Positions 1-11,355 of a stretch of 64,000 nt of DNA are shown here, in pieces. The number at the start of each line of letters is the position of its first letter. The first letter of the stretch is position 1. The translations under genes were made by a program, and so were the position numbers. The notes beneath the pieces were generated by a model. That model did not search any database and was not told where the DNA came from. It saw nothing but the letters and a program-made list of their open reading frames with translations. The DNA comes from Nocardioides anomalus (GTDB lineage Bacteria; Actinomycetota; Actinomycetes; Propionibacteriales; Nocardioidaceae), in contig NZ_CP049257.1 in the NCBI RefSeq assembly GCF_011046535.1, positions 3,100,001-3,164,000 on the forward strand, given 5' to 3'.

Positions 1-1695
1 CAGCACCGGGGTGAGGTGCTGACCGTCGGGGTCGGCCGCCGCCACCGCGGCGATGACGTCGGAGACCTCGCTCGCCTGCACGTCCATCGCGTAGCGGGCG
101 CCGTTGGCCTGCTCGGCGGCGTTCTCGCGGTTGTGCTGGCCGGTCACCAGCGCGTCGACGCAGAAGACGAGGAGGGCGACGCCGACGACCACCATGACCA
201 GGACCCGTCGGGTGGCCGGGCGGCGCACCGCGCTCACCAGGCCGGCCGCGGCCACCGCGTGCCCGCCGCGCAGCAGCCGGCGCACCACGAGGAGGGTGGC
301 CGGTCGCAGACCGCGGGCCAGCAGCAGGGCGGCGGCGACGGCCAGCAGGGTGGGGGCCAGCGTGGCCAGCGGGCCCTCGAGCGTGCCGGAGACGAGCGCG
401 ACCACGGCGGTGAGCGAGAAGGCGACGAGCACGACCTCGACGACGCCCGTGCGGCCACGCGGCGGGACCGCCCTCAGCAGCGAGCCGACCGGCTCGCGCA
501 CCGCGCGCAGCGTCGCCACGAGGACGACGAGGGCCACCGCGAACGCCGCGGCAACCGCGGAGACCAGGTAGGCGTCGGGCGCCTCGAGCGGGACCGGCAC
601 GGGGAACATGACGGCGGCGATCGCGCGCACCAGCACGGGGGCCAGCAGGGCTCCCGCGAGGACGCCGGCCAGGGTCAGCGGGAGCAGCTCGGCCAGCAGG
701 TACGTCGCGGCGCCGCGCCGGCCGCGACCGCGCAGCCGGGCCAGGGCGAGCTCCCCGCGCCGGTCGTCACCGGCGGCCACCAGCACCATCCACAGCACGA
801 CGGCGACGAGCACGAGGAGCTGGACCGACAGCACGACGACGGTGGTGCGGCCCTGGTCATCGCCGGTCGCCACCTCCCTGGCGAAGCTCGGCACGCTGCT
901 GGTCACGCTGACCGGGGCTCCGGCGTCGGGTCGGCGGAGCTGCTCGGCGAGGCGGGCGACGGCGGGACCGAGGCGCAGCAGCTCGTCGTGGTCCACCGAT
1001 GGGCCCAGGGGGAAGGCCGCCCCGTTGGTGACCGTGCCCCAGGCGTCTCCGGGGCGGGGGCCGTCCATGGTCGCCGGCGCGGTCACCCAGTCGTCGGTCA
1101 GGACACCGCGGTCCATGTCGACGACACCGACCCGGCCCTGCAGCGGGGCGGCCAGCCAGTCCGGGTCGCCGGACGGCTCGTAGACGCCGACGACGCTCAC
1201 CCGCCCGTGGGCGGGCGGGCTGGGCGAGACCGGGTCCCGCGGCTCGTCCACCCGCACGCGCGCGCCGAGCGCCCAGCCGTTCTGCTCGGCGTCCGGCACG
1301 CTCACCATGACCTCACCCGCCTCGGACGGGCAGCGGCCCTGCACCACGTGCAGCCGCGTGCAGGCGTCGGCCACCGTGTAGAGCCGGGTCCCGATGGCGG
1401 TCCCTCCGCTCGGGCGGGTGGCCGAGACCTGCACGTAGCGGTAGGCCCGCGGCGCCGAGAACGACGCCCGGACGCCGGCCGGCACCAGCCCCTCGAGCTC
1501 CTCGGGGTCGCGGTCCTGTCCCCGCAGGACCAGACCCCGCTCCGGCGCGGTGGCGCCGGCGAGCACGGAGCCGGCGTACGCCTGCTCCATGGCCCGCTGG
1601 TAGAGCGGGCCGAGCCCCAGGCTGGTGGTCAGCAGGGCGGCCAGCGCCACCAGCGACAGCGCCTGCAGGCGGCGGTGGCGGATCCTGCTCCACAC
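1..1695 (-). CDS. FtsX-like ABC transporter permease (partial, C-terminus beyond left edge)
   Basis: The reading frame stays open from a GTG at 1695 to the window edge, giving 565 codons. A GGGAGG ribosome site lies 9 nt before this GTG. The N-terminus is basic and followed by one membrane helix (about residues 12-30). Then comes a long, probably extracytoplasmic domain of about 250 residues. Next is a helix cluster with the FtsX-type cytoplasmic motif ELALARLRG, and then more hydrophobic helices. This layout fits permeases of the FtsX/MacB class, which work with an ATPase partner in lipoprotein or peptide export. No partner ATPase is next to it here, so the substrate is unknown. It lies 104 bp downstream of secA on the same strand. 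Confidence 0.8.
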   Translation of the reverse strand, partial: MWSRIRHRRLQALSLVALAALLTTSLGLGPLYQRAMEQAYAGSVLAGATAPERGLVLRGQDRDPEELEGLVPAGVRASFSAPRAYRYVQVSATRPSGGTAIGTRLYTVADACTRLHVVQGRCPSEAGEVMVSVPDAEQNGWALGARVRVDEPRDPVSPSPPAHGRVSVVGVYEPSGDPDWLAAPLQGRVGVVDMDRGVLTDDWVTAPATMDGPRPGDAWGTVTNGAAFPLGPSVDHDELLRLGPAVARLAEQLRRPDAGAPVSVTSSVPSFAREVATGDDQGRTTVVVLSVQLLVLVAVVLWMVLVAAGDDRRGELALARLRGRGRRGAATYLLAELLPLTLAGVLAGALLAPVLVRAIAAVMFPVPVPLEAPDAYLVSAVAAAFAVALVVLVATLRAVREPVGSLLRAVPPRGRTGVVEVVLVAFSLTAVVALVSGTLEGPLATLAPTLLAVAAALLLARGLRPATLLVVRRLLRGGHAVAAAGLVSAVRRPATRRVLVMVVVGVALLVFCVDALVTGQHNRENAAEQANGARYAMDVQASEVSDVIAAVAAADPDGQHLTPVL

Positions 1696-1799
1696 GCCAG
1701 CACGCCTCCCGCCCGATCCGACCTGCGCAGACGCTAGTCGGACCGGGCGGTCAGGAGGTCACGGTCAGGACACGATCCTCGCCCGACCGCGCCACGGGC

Positions 1800-4700
<2,901 letters not shown>

Positions 4701-4825
4701 GGTGCAGATGCTCCTGGGTCGGGTACGGGTGGCGCGGAGGCGCACACAGGGGCGCCGAGGCGCCGTCGTTCATCGTAACGGCCGAACGGTGGTGAGCGTT
4801 CCTCGGCACATTGGTGTGCACAGGC

Positions 4826-4855
4826 GTTGACATCAATGACGCTTTTGGTGTCAAC
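4826..4855. promoter_or_regulatory. Palindromic operator with embedded -35 hexamer, likely TetR site
   Basis: GTTGACATCA (4826-4835) and TGGTGTCAAC (4846-4855) form an inverted repeat matching at 9 of 10 positions around a 10-bp spacer. The left arm contains a consensus -35 TTGACA (4827-4832). A weak -10, TCAACT (4851-4856), follows 18 bp later, 9 nt before the ATG at 4866. A repressor bound here would block the promoter, so autoregulation by the TetR protein encoded directly downstream is the simplest reading. Confidence 0.6.
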
Positions 4856-4865
4856 TGCCACTGAC

Positions 4866-5468
4866 ATGAAGACGACGCGCCCCTACACGATGACCGCCCG
4901 GGCCGAGGCCGCGGAGCGGACGCGGGTGGCCGTCCTCGACGCCCTGGTCGCCCTGGCCCTGCGCCGGCGGCTGGCCGACCTCTCCCTCGACGACGTGGCG
5001 GGCGAGGCCGGGGTCAGCGTCCAGACCGTGCTGCGGAAGTTCGGCAGCCGCGACGGCCTCGTCGAGGCCGCCCTCGCCCACGCGCTGCGGGTCGTCGACC
5101 AGGAGCGGCGTGCGCCGGTCGGCGACGTGAGCGCGGCGGTGGCGGTGGTCCTCGAGCACTACGAGCGGCTCGGCGACGGGGTCGTGCTGCTCCTCGCCCA
5201 GGAGCGCGACGACGCACAGGTGGCGCGCATCGTCACCCACGGCCGCGCGCTGCACCGCACGTGGACCGAGACGGTGTTCGCGCCGCACCTGCCCCCGGCC
5301 GGCCCGGGGCGCGAGGAGCTGGTCGACCTGCTCGCGGTCGCCACCGACGTCTACACCTGGCAGCAGCTGCGGCGTGACCGCGGCCTCGACCGGGCCACCA
5401 CGACCGCGCGGATGCACCGCTTGGTCTCCGCTCTGCTCACCGCACCGACCCCACACCCCGAGGACTGA
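4866..5468 (+). CDS. TetR/AcrR family transcriptional regulator
   Basis: This 200-residue protein has a TetR-type N-terminal helix-turn-helix (about residues 38-65), in which LSLDDVAGEAGVSVQTVLRKF is the recognition region, and a ligand-binding C-terminal half without a specific signature. I chose the ATG at 4866. Upstream alternatives at 4827 and 4836 would lie inside the palindromic operator. The next gene, a glycosyltransferase, starts 2 nt after the stop, so the two are almost certainly one transcript. The regulator probably controls its own promoter and the glycosyltransferase in response to a small molecule. The ligand cannot be inferred from the sequence. Confidence 0.88.
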   Translation: MKTTRPYTMTARAEAAERTRVAVLDALVALALRRRLADLSLDDVAGEAGVSVQTVLRKFGSRDGLVEAALAHALRVVDQERRAPVGDVSAAVAVVLEHYERLGDGVVLLLAQERDDAQVARIVTHGRALHRTWTETVFAPHLPPAGPGREELVDLLAVATDVYTWQQLRRDRGLDRATTTARMHRLVSALLTAPTPHPED

Positions 5469-5470
5469 CC

Positions 5471-6601
5471 ATGGCCGAGCTGCTCTTCGTCACCTGGGAC
5501 GGCGGTGGCAACGTCCCGCCCGCCCTCGGCACCGCCCGCGAGCTCCAGGCGCGCGGTCACACCGTGCGCTTCCTGGGCCACGCGGTCCAGGCCGACCGGC
5601 TGGCCGCCGCGGGCGTCGGGGTCGAGCCCACCCGGCACGCGCGCCGCTTCGACAACCGCACCGACTACTCGCCGCTGGAGGCGCTGCGGCTCTTCGCGGA
5701 CCGCGGGCTCGGCCGCGACCTGCTCGACGCCGTGCGCCGGCGCCCGGCCGACCTCGTCGTCGTCGACCACCTGGCCTTCGGGGCGATGCACGCCGCCGAC
5801 GAGGCCGCGCTGCCGTACGCCGTGCTCGAGCACGCCTACGACGCCTCGCTGCGCACCCTGCTCCGCGGCCCCATGGGCCTCAACCTCGCGCTGCGGCGGC
5901 TGCACCCGCACCGGGCCCTCGACCACGCCGCGGCCCGGCTGCTCACCACGATCCCGACCCTGGACCCGCTCCCCGAGCCGCCCGCCCACCTGCACCGCGT
6001 CGGGCCGGTCGTCGACGTCGCGCCCCGCCCCGCGCACGGCCCCGCACCGGACGGGCGACCGCTGGTCCTGGTCAGCCTCAGCACCTTCGGCTTCGCCCGG
6101 ATGCGGGCGTGCCTGCAGGCCGTGCTCGACGCGACCCGCGCCGTGGACGCCGACGTGGTGGTGACCACCGGGCCCGCGGTGGACCCGGCCGCGCTCGACG
6201 TTCCGCCCGGGGTCGAGGTGCACCGCCACGTCCCCCACGTCGAGCTGATGCCGCGCGCCTCGCTGGTGATCGGGCACGGCGGCCACGGCACCACCATGCA
6301 GGCGCTGGCCCACGACCTGCCGGTCCTGGTGATGCCCATGGACCGGCTCACCGACCAGCCCGCGGTCGGCCGCAGCCTCGAGCGCGCCGGCGCCGGCCGG
6401 GTGGTGCGCAAGGGCGCCCCGCCACGCCGGATCACGCCACTGGTCGAGGAGCTGCTCGCCGACGGCCCGCACCAAGCGGCCGCCGCCCGCCTCGGCGCGG
6501 AGGTCCGCAGCCTGCCCGGCGCGCGGCTCGGCGCCGACGTGCTGGAGGACGTCGTCAGGGCCGCAGCAGTGGGGCGAGGTCGCCGCGCGGCTCGACGGTG
6601 A
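5471..6601 (+). CDS. GT1-family (UGT/MGT-like) glycosyltransferase
   Basis: The 376-residue protein resembles macrolide- and flavonoid-type GT1 enzymes, which move a sugar from an NDP-sugar to a small hydrophobic acceptor. The N-terminus has the GT-B opening pattern (VTWDGGGNVPPALGTAREL). Near residues 265-300 lies the donor-binding motif with HGGHGTT and a downstream D-Q pair (DRLTDQP). It is coupled to the upstream TetR gene by a 2-nt gap, which suggests an inducible detoxification or natural-product modification role; that role is inferred. The 3' end overlaps the convergent YcaQ-like gene by 47 bp. Either downstream start of that gene leaves this overlap unchanged. Confidence 0.85.
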   Translation: MAELLFVTWDGGGNVPPALGTARELQARGHTVRFLGHAVQADRLAAAGVGVEPTRHARRFDNRTDYSPLEALRLFADRGLGRDLLDAVRRRPADLVVVDHLAFGAMHAADEAALPYAVLEHAYDASLRTLLRGPMGLNLALRRLHPHRALDHAAARLLTTIPTLDPLPEPPAHLHRVGPVVDVAPRPAHGPAPDGRPLVLVSLSTFGFARMRACLQAVLDATRAVDADVVVTTGPAVDPAALDVPPGVEVHRHVPHVELMPRASLVIGHGGHGTTMQALAHDLPVLVMPMDRLTDQPAVGRSLERAGAGRVVRKGAPPRRITPLVEELLADGPHQAAAARLGAEVRSLPGARLGADVLEDVVRAAAVGRGRRAARR

Positions 6602-7736
6602 TCTCGTCCAGACCGAGCCACCCCGCCAGGGAGCGCAGCTCGGCGGACAGCTCCTCGGCGGTGTCCTCAGGCGCACCGTCCTCGGCCCACGCCGACTTGA
6701 CCACGAGCACGCCGTCCCGGCGCTCGGCCTTGAGGTCGACCCGGGCCACGATCTCGTCGCGCAGCAGGAAGGGCAGCACGTAGTAGCCGTGCACCCGCTT
6801 CTGCGCCGGGACGTAGATCTCGATGCGGTAGTGGAAGTCGAAGAGCCTCTCGGTGCGCTCGCGCAGCCAGACCACCGGGTCGAACGGGCTGAGGAACGCT
6901 CGCGCCTCCACCCGGCGCGGGCGGCGTGCGGCGGTGTGCAGGAACGCCGGGCGGTTCCAGCCCTCGATGCGGACCGGCCGGAGCACCCCCTCCTCGACGA
7001 GGCGGTCCACCGCGGGGGCGACCTCCTCGACCTTCATGCGGTAGTAGTCGGCCAGGCAGCGCAGCGTCGCCACCCCGTGGGACGCGGCCGCGCGGCGTAC
7101 GAGCTCGAGGTCGGCGTCGGCCTTGCTCGGCGTCGCCATGGCCAGGACGTGCGGCGGCAGCACCCGCTCGGGCAGGTCGTAGACCACCTCGAACTGGCTG
7201 GTCCGCCCGGCCACGGCCAGCTCGCCGGTCATGTAGAGGAAGTCGAGCGCCTTCTTGGCCTCCGACCAGTTCCAGCCCCAGTTGTCCTTGCTCCGCGGCG
7301 CCCCGTCGTCGAGCTGGCGGGCCGTGCTCGGCCCGCGGGCCGCCACCTCGGCCAGCAGCCGCTCGACCAGGCCGTCGTCGAGGGCCTGGAACCACTTGCC
7401 GCGCCGGTCGCGGTAGGCCGCCATCCGGTGCTGCATCACCGGCCACAGCTCGACGGGCATGAGGGCCTGGACGTGGGCCCAGTACTCCACCAGCCGGCGC
7501 GGTCGCTTCTCCGCCGCCCGCGTCAGCAGCCCCGTGTCGTAGGCGCCCATCCGGGAGAACAGCGGCATGTAGTGCGCCCGCTGCAGGACGTTGACCGAGT
7601 CGACCTGCAGCACGCCGGTCCGCTCGAGCGTGCGCGCGAAGGTCCGCATCGTCGGTGTCGTGTGCCGGGGGTCGAGGAACCCCTGCGCGGCCAGCGCGAT
7701 CCGGCGCGCCTGAGCGCGCGACAGCGTGTCCGTCAC
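6555..7736 (-). CDS. YcaQ/AlkZ-like winged-helix DNA glycosylase family protein
   Basis: The 393-residue protein belongs to the HTH_42 superfamily, which includes the crosslink-repair glycosylases E. coli YcaQ and Streptomyces AlkZ. The family catalytic region is visible as LQVDSVNVLQRAHY near residues 43-56, where QVD fits the QxD motif of the YcaQ branch rather than the QxQ of AlkZ. Winged-helix segments follow, for example around GVATLRCLADYYRMK. E. coli YcaQ excises alkylated bases and unhooks interstrand crosslinks; activity here is inferred from the family. The start is the GTG at 7736; a GTG at 7745 would add three residues. A nearby antibiotic-type glycosyltransferase is only suggestive of a resistance context. 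Confidence 0.8.
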   Translation of the reverse strand: MTDTLSRAQARRIALAAQGFLDPRHTTPTMRTFARTLERTGVLQVDSVNVLQRAHYMPLFSRMGAYDTGLLTRAAEKRPRRLVEYWAHVQALMPVELWPVMQHRMAAYRDRRGKWFQALDDGLVERLLAEVAARGPSTARQLDDGAPRSKDNWGWNWSEAKKALDFLYMTGELAVAGRTSQFEVVYDLPERVLPPHVLAMATPSKADADLELVRRAAASHGVATLRCLADYYRMKVEEVAPAVDRLVEEGVLRPVRIEGWNRPAFLHTAARRPRRVEARAFLSPFDPVVWLRERTERLFDFHYRIEIYVPAQKRVHGYYVLPFLLRDEIVARVDLKAERRDGVLVVKSAWAEDGAPEDTAEELSAELRSLAGWLGLDEITVEPRGDLAPLLRP

Positions 7737-7779
7737 GTTCCGCACTCAACCACGGCCCGCCGACAGCGGTGCCCGTCGG

Positions 7780-8472
7780 TCAGGGCAGGTCGAGGAGCTT
7801 CTCCTTGACGGCGTACATGACCGCCTCCATCCGCGAGTGCAGCTGGAGCTTCTCCAGGATGTTGCGGACGTGGTTCTTCACGGTGTTCTCGGAGATGAAC
7901 AGGTCGCGGGCGATCTCGCGGTTGTTCATGCCCTTGGCCACCAGGCGCAGCACCTCGAGCTCGCGGTCGGTCAGCCGCAGGCCGGGCACGTGCTCGCGCT
8001 CGGGGCGCGACATCTGCTTGAACTCGTCGATGAGCTTGACCGCCATCGACGGGCTGATCAGCGACTGGCCGTCGGCGACGACCCGGATCGCCTGCGCGAC
8101 CTCCTCGATGGAGGAGTCCTTGAGCAGGTAGCCCGACGCCCCGCTCTTGACCGCCTCGTAGAGGTCGGCCTCCTCGTCGGAGACGGTGAGGATGATGATC
8201 TTGGCCGACGGCACGGCCTCCTTGATGGCCAGGCAGGCCTCGATCCCGGAGCGCTTGGGCATCCGGATGTCGAGCAGCACCACGTCCGGCGCCGCCGTCG
8301 CGGCCAGGCTGGTCCCCTCGAGCCCGTCGCCCGCCTCACCCACGACCTCGACGCCCGGCTCAGCGGCCAGGAGCATCGTCAGGCCGCGTCGGAACAGTTC
8401 CTGGTCGTCGACGACCAGCACCCGGATCGGCTCCGGTTCCCCGTGCTTGCTCTCCGCCACACCGCGCATCAT
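7780..8472 (-). CDS. NarL/FixJ-type response regulator with LuxR output domain
   Basis: The 230-residue protein has an N-terminal receiver domain with acidic pocket VVDDQE, phospho-acceptor Asp in LLDIRMP and conserved Lys in LLKDSS. Its C-terminal LuxR helix-turn-helix reads LTDRELEVLRLVAKGMNNREIA, then ENTVKNHV. It should bind DNA after phosphorylation by a kinase that is not adjacent. The gene next to hpf in Streptomyces is also such an orphan regulator, so the position is conserved. I took the first of two tandem ATG codons at 8472; a GTG at 8460 is also possible. A strong hairpin downstream of hpf separates the two genes. Confidence 0.9.
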   Translation of the reverse strand: MMRGVAESKHGEPEPIRVLVVDDQELFRRGLTMLLAAEPGVEVVGEAGDGLEGTSLAATAAPDVVLLDIRMPKRSGIEACLAIKEAVPSAKIIILTVSDEEADLYEAVKSGASGYLLKDSSIEEVAQAIRVVADGQSLISPSMAVKLIDEFKQMSRPEREHVPGLRLTDRELEVLRLVAKGMNNREIARDLFISENTVKNHVRNILEKLQLHSRMEAVMYAVKEKLLDLP

Positions 8473-8530
8473 GACACGTTCGGGCGGTGCGCCGGGCACA
8501 GACGGGGCATGCGGTGGACCACGTGGGCTG

Positions 8531-8556
8531 GCCCACCTGGGCTGGCCCAGGTGGGC
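8531..8556 (-). terminator. Hairpin terminator after hpf
   Basis: GCCCACCTGGG, a CTGG loop and CCCAGGTGGGC form a perfect 11-bp stem just after the hpf stop at 8573. There is no U tract, as is common in high-GC actinobacteria. Confidence 0.6.
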
Positions 8557-8572
8557 GCCCGGCGTACCTGGG

Positions 8573-9187
8573 CTAGTCGACGTCGAGCGAGATCACGCCG
8601 TAGTCGTAGCCGCGGCGGCGGTAGACCACCGACGGGCGGTCGCTCTCCTTGTCGACGAACAGGTAGAAGTCGTGCCCGACCAGCTCCATCTCGTACAGCG
8701 CCTGGTCCAGCGTCATCGGGCTGGCGGGGTGGGTCTTCTCGCGCACCACCAGCGGACCGTCGCCGGTGACCGCGATCGGGCCCACCTGGCGCTCGGCGAC
8801 CTGGCCGTCGTCGACGACGTCCTCGACGAGCTCGTCGGCGTTCGCCAGGGCCTGGCCCACCGAGACCGGCGCCCGGCGCCCGTGGTGGACGCGGCGGCGG
8901 TCGGCCGCCCGCCGCATCTGCGACGCCATCTTGTCCAGGGCCATGTCCAGCGCGGCCATCTTGTCGACCGCGCACGCCTCGGCGCGGATCACCGGGCCCT
9001 TGGAGAACGCCGTGAGCTCCAGACGTACGGCGCGGTCACGCTGGCGCGGGTTGGCCTCGCAGTCCACCTCGACGCTCACCCGCATGATCCGGTGATCGTG
9101 CTTCTCGAGCCGGGCCAGCTTCTCCTCGACGTGGCTGCGGTACCTGTCGGTGATCTCGCAGTGTCGGCCGGTGACCACTACATCCAT
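8573..9187 (-). CDS. hpf: Long-form ribosome hibernation promoting factor
   Basis: HPF dimerises and silences ribosomes in stationary phase or hypoxia. The 204-residue protein has the N-terminal ribosome-binding domain (about residues 1-100, beginning MDVVVTGRHCEITDRYRSHV) joined by a variable linker to the C-terminal dimerisation domain (about 145-204, with MELVGHDFYLFVDKES and VVYRRRGYDYGVI). The two domains together define the long form. A GGAGG lies 5 nt before the ATG at 9187, which fixes the start. The leader contains a 10-bp GC hairpin at 9248-9271 and a possible -10 TACCGT near 9300-9305. The conserved position between comF and secA supports the call. Confidence 0.95.
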   Translation of the reverse strand: MDVVVTGRHCEITDRYRSHVEEKLARLEKHDHRIMRVSVEVDCEANPRQRDRAVRLELTAFSKGPVIRAEACAVDKMAALDMALDKMASQMRRAADRRRVHHGRRAPVSVGQALANADELVEDVVDDGQVAERQVGPIAVTGDGPLVVREKTHPASPMTLDQALYEMELVGHDFYLFVDKESDRPSVVYRRRGYDYGVISLDVD

Positions 9188-9247
9188 CTGAACCTCCCGT
9201 GTCGGCGTGTGTCCTGTCGGTTGGTCAGGAGCGGCCGAGAACGCAGA

Positions 9248-9271
9248 GAGCCCGGGGAGTCCCCCGGGCTC
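9248..9271 (-). promoter_or_regulatory. GC hairpin in the hpf leader
   Basis: GAGCCCGGGG, loop AGTC and CCCCGGGCTC form a perfect 10-bp stem about 60 nt before the hpf start codon. It could be an attenuator, an mRNA-stabilising element, or the terminator of unannotated transcription from the gene-free region. Confidence 0.5.
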
Positions 9272-9505
9272 AACGTCCTCGAGTGGGCTCCATGCACCGA
9301 CGGTAGTCGGCTCACCTGAGGCACGGAAGGGAAGGCGGACATCTGTCCAGAACTCACCCGGGTGAGGCGCGTGCTTCGTCGTTGGGTGGCTGGCGGGTGT
9401 CGCTGGCGGTGGCTGGTGGGGCCGTGGGTCCGCCCCGCCGGACGGGCGCGTGCGGGCCCGGGTCGCCGCTTGTCCGCACCGCGCGGCACCCGCGGGCGCC
9501 GCGCC

Positions 9506-9692
9506 ACCCCACGCACGCCGCCACCCCACGCACGCCGCCACCCCACGCACGCCGCCACCCCACGCACGCCGCCACCCCACGCACGCCGCCACCCCACGCA
9601 CGCCGCCACCCCACGCACGCCGCCACCCCACGCACGCCGCCACCCCACGCACGCCGCCACCCCACGCACGCCGCCACCCCACGCACGCCGGC
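9506..9692. repeat. Tandem array, 11 copies of a 17-bp unit
   Basis: The unit ACCCCACGCACGCCGCC repeats 11 times head to tail. The copies start at 9506 and every 17 bp after that. Ten copies are identical and the last differs by one base (GCCGGC). Degenerate partial units flank both ends. Because 17 is not a multiple of three, the translations in each frame have a 17-residue period, so the array is not maintained as protein repeats. Confidence 0.95.
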
Positions 9693-10529
9693 ACCTCGCG
9701 CACCGCCGCGCGCGGCCACCGCTCAGCGCGGCCGCGGGACGGCACCGCCCATCCGCACCCGCACCAGACCGCCGCGGGCCGCCGCCACCGCCCCCATGCG
9801 CCACAACCCTCCTCCGCCGCCGCCGCAGCACACAGCACCGCCCCCAAGCAGCTCAGCACCGCCCCGGGCAGCGGCGCGCTCAGGACCGTCCCCGCCCAGC
9901 GCCGCTCGCACCGCCCACGGGCCACGGGGCCCCGCGGCCGGGCGCCCGCGCAGCGCCACCGCCGCCAAGGACCTCCGCGCAGCGGACATGGCGACGAGGG
10001 CACGCCGTTCCGCAGCTGTTGTTGCTGCGGCGGCGCACCGCCGCACCGGCGCGCCGGCGCCGACCCACCGCTGCGCCGCCACGCGGGACCGCCCGCCGCG
10101 CTGCCCGTTCAGCGCCGCTCAACCCGACCCGCGGCCCGCCCGCCCGCCCGCGCCACCCGACCCGCATGGTGACCTGGGCGCGCCGCCGTACCGCGACCCC
10201 GCCGCGGCGCTGGCCCGCGGGCGCTCAGGGCCTTCCTCTCCCACCCGCCCTTCCCGCCGCCTCCACTCACCAATCCGGACTGTCCCTGACTCCTGCGGGA
10301 TTGACGAACGCCTGTCCGGGGCCGCTCTGCTCTGGGGGCGATGCCCGCACCGCTCTGCGCGTGCACCGCACGGCCAGGCCGCAGGCCGCCCGGCCCGACG
10401 CCGCGCGCACCGCTCGTGCGCGCCTCAGCCCCGCCGGCCCGGGGCCGCGCCGCCCTCACCCACGCGCGCACCGCACGTACGCGCAGCACCCGCCGGCCCG
10501 ACGCCGCGCCCCGAGCTGCCCGCCAGCCG

Positions 10530-11255
10530 TCAGGCCGCCGCCCCGGACGCGGCCGCCGACCACCGCTGGGTAGCGGCGACGACGGCGATGCGGACGACGT
10601 CGAGGCCGGTGGCCTCGAGGGCGCGTTGGGCCTCGCGGGCGGTCGAGCCGGTGGTGAGCACGTCGTCGCACACGACGACCCGCACCTCCGTCCACCGGCG
10701 CAGGAGGCGGTCGACGGCGCGGGCGCGCACCCGCATGGACCCGGCCAGGTTGGCCGCGCGGGCGGTGGCGTCGAGGCCGGACTGGTCGGCGACGCGGCCG
10801 GTCTGGCGCAGGAGCCTGCGCACGACGACGCGTTGGTCGGGGTGGTCGAGGAGGCGGGCGGCTCGGCGGGTCAGGGCGTGGGTGGGGTCGTGGCCGCGGG
10901 CGCGGACGGTGCGGGGGCGCGACGGCACGGGGACGAGGACGAGCGGGCTGCCGCGGGGCAGCTCGCCGGCGACGGCGGCGGCGAGGAGGCGGGCGAGGGG
11001 GACGGCGAGGCCCTCCAGGTGGCGCTCCTTGAGGCCGAGCACCATGTCGCGGACGGTGCCGGCGTAGGCCGCGGCGGCCCACGGCTCGACGAGACCGCCG
11101 GGGACGGGGGTGGGCCAGGCGGGGGCGGCGGCGGTGGGCAGGTCGGCGGCACAGGCCGGGCACAGCGACCGGCCGGGGGCGGCGCAGCCGACGCAGACGC
11201 CGCCGAGCAGGAGGTCGAGGGCGCCGTCGAGGAGGGTGGCGGGTGGTCGGGTCAT
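10530..11255 (-). CDS. comF: ComF family phosphoribosyltransferase-like protein
   Basis: The 241-residue protein has an N-terminal zinc-ribbon-like motif (CVGCAAPGRSLCPAC, about residues 21-35) and a C-terminal type I phosphoribosyltransferase fold with the PRPP loop VVVCDDVLTTGSTARE (about 195-210). ComF proteins support natural DNA uptake in competent bacteria. In actinobacteria the role is unproven and may be nucleotide related. The ATG at 11253-11255 is the start. It lies between lpqB and hpf, the same place as its homologue in M. tuberculosis (Rv3242c). Downstream lies the gene-free repeat region. Confidence 0.9.
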   Translation of the reverse strand: MTRPPATLLDGALDLLLGGVCVGCAAPGRSLCPACAADLPTAAAPAWPTPVPGGLVEPWAAAAYAGTVRDMVLGLKERHLEGLAVPLARLLAAAVAGELPRGSPLVLVPVPSRPRTVRARGHDPTHALTRRAARLLDHPDQRVVVRRLLRQTGRVADQSGLDATARAANLAGSMRVRARAVDRLLRRWTEVRVVVCDDVLTTGSTAREAQRALEATGLDVVRIAVVAATQRWSAAASGAAA

Positions 11256-11355
11256 GAGGCCAGCGAACCGGAGCGGACCGACGACCGGGGCGGCGAGCGG
11301 GCGGGCTGTGGAGAGGTCAGAGGTGGGGCGGGGCTGTGGACGCGGGGGGGGACGC

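Larger units (their letters stand above)
9188..10529. other. Gene-free low-complexity region between hpf and comF
   Basis: These 1.34 kb contain no reading frame that resembles a protein. All six frames translate to Pro/Arg/Ala/His-rich strings, and no frame has a ribosome site with a plausible domain. The + strand is strongly C-rich with recurring GCACCGC and CGCCC words. The region contains the hpf leader at its left end and the 17-bp array at 9506-9692. In related actinobacteria the hpf-comF interval is usually much shorter. Confidence 0.7.

Noticed and set aside
16..1737. A 573-codon + strand frame at the left edge
   Set aside because: It is antisense to the FtsX-like permease, whose minus-strand frame is open to the window edge and shows membrane helices and a family motif.
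9506..9692. CRISPR array
   Set aside because: The units follow each other without spacers and no cas gene is present.
9178..10003. Minus-strand frames across the 17-bp array, including long N-terminal extensions of hpf
   Set aside because: They encode only repeats such as ACVGWRRAWGGGVRGV and lack a ribosome site. The hpf ATG at 9187 has a perfect GGAGG.
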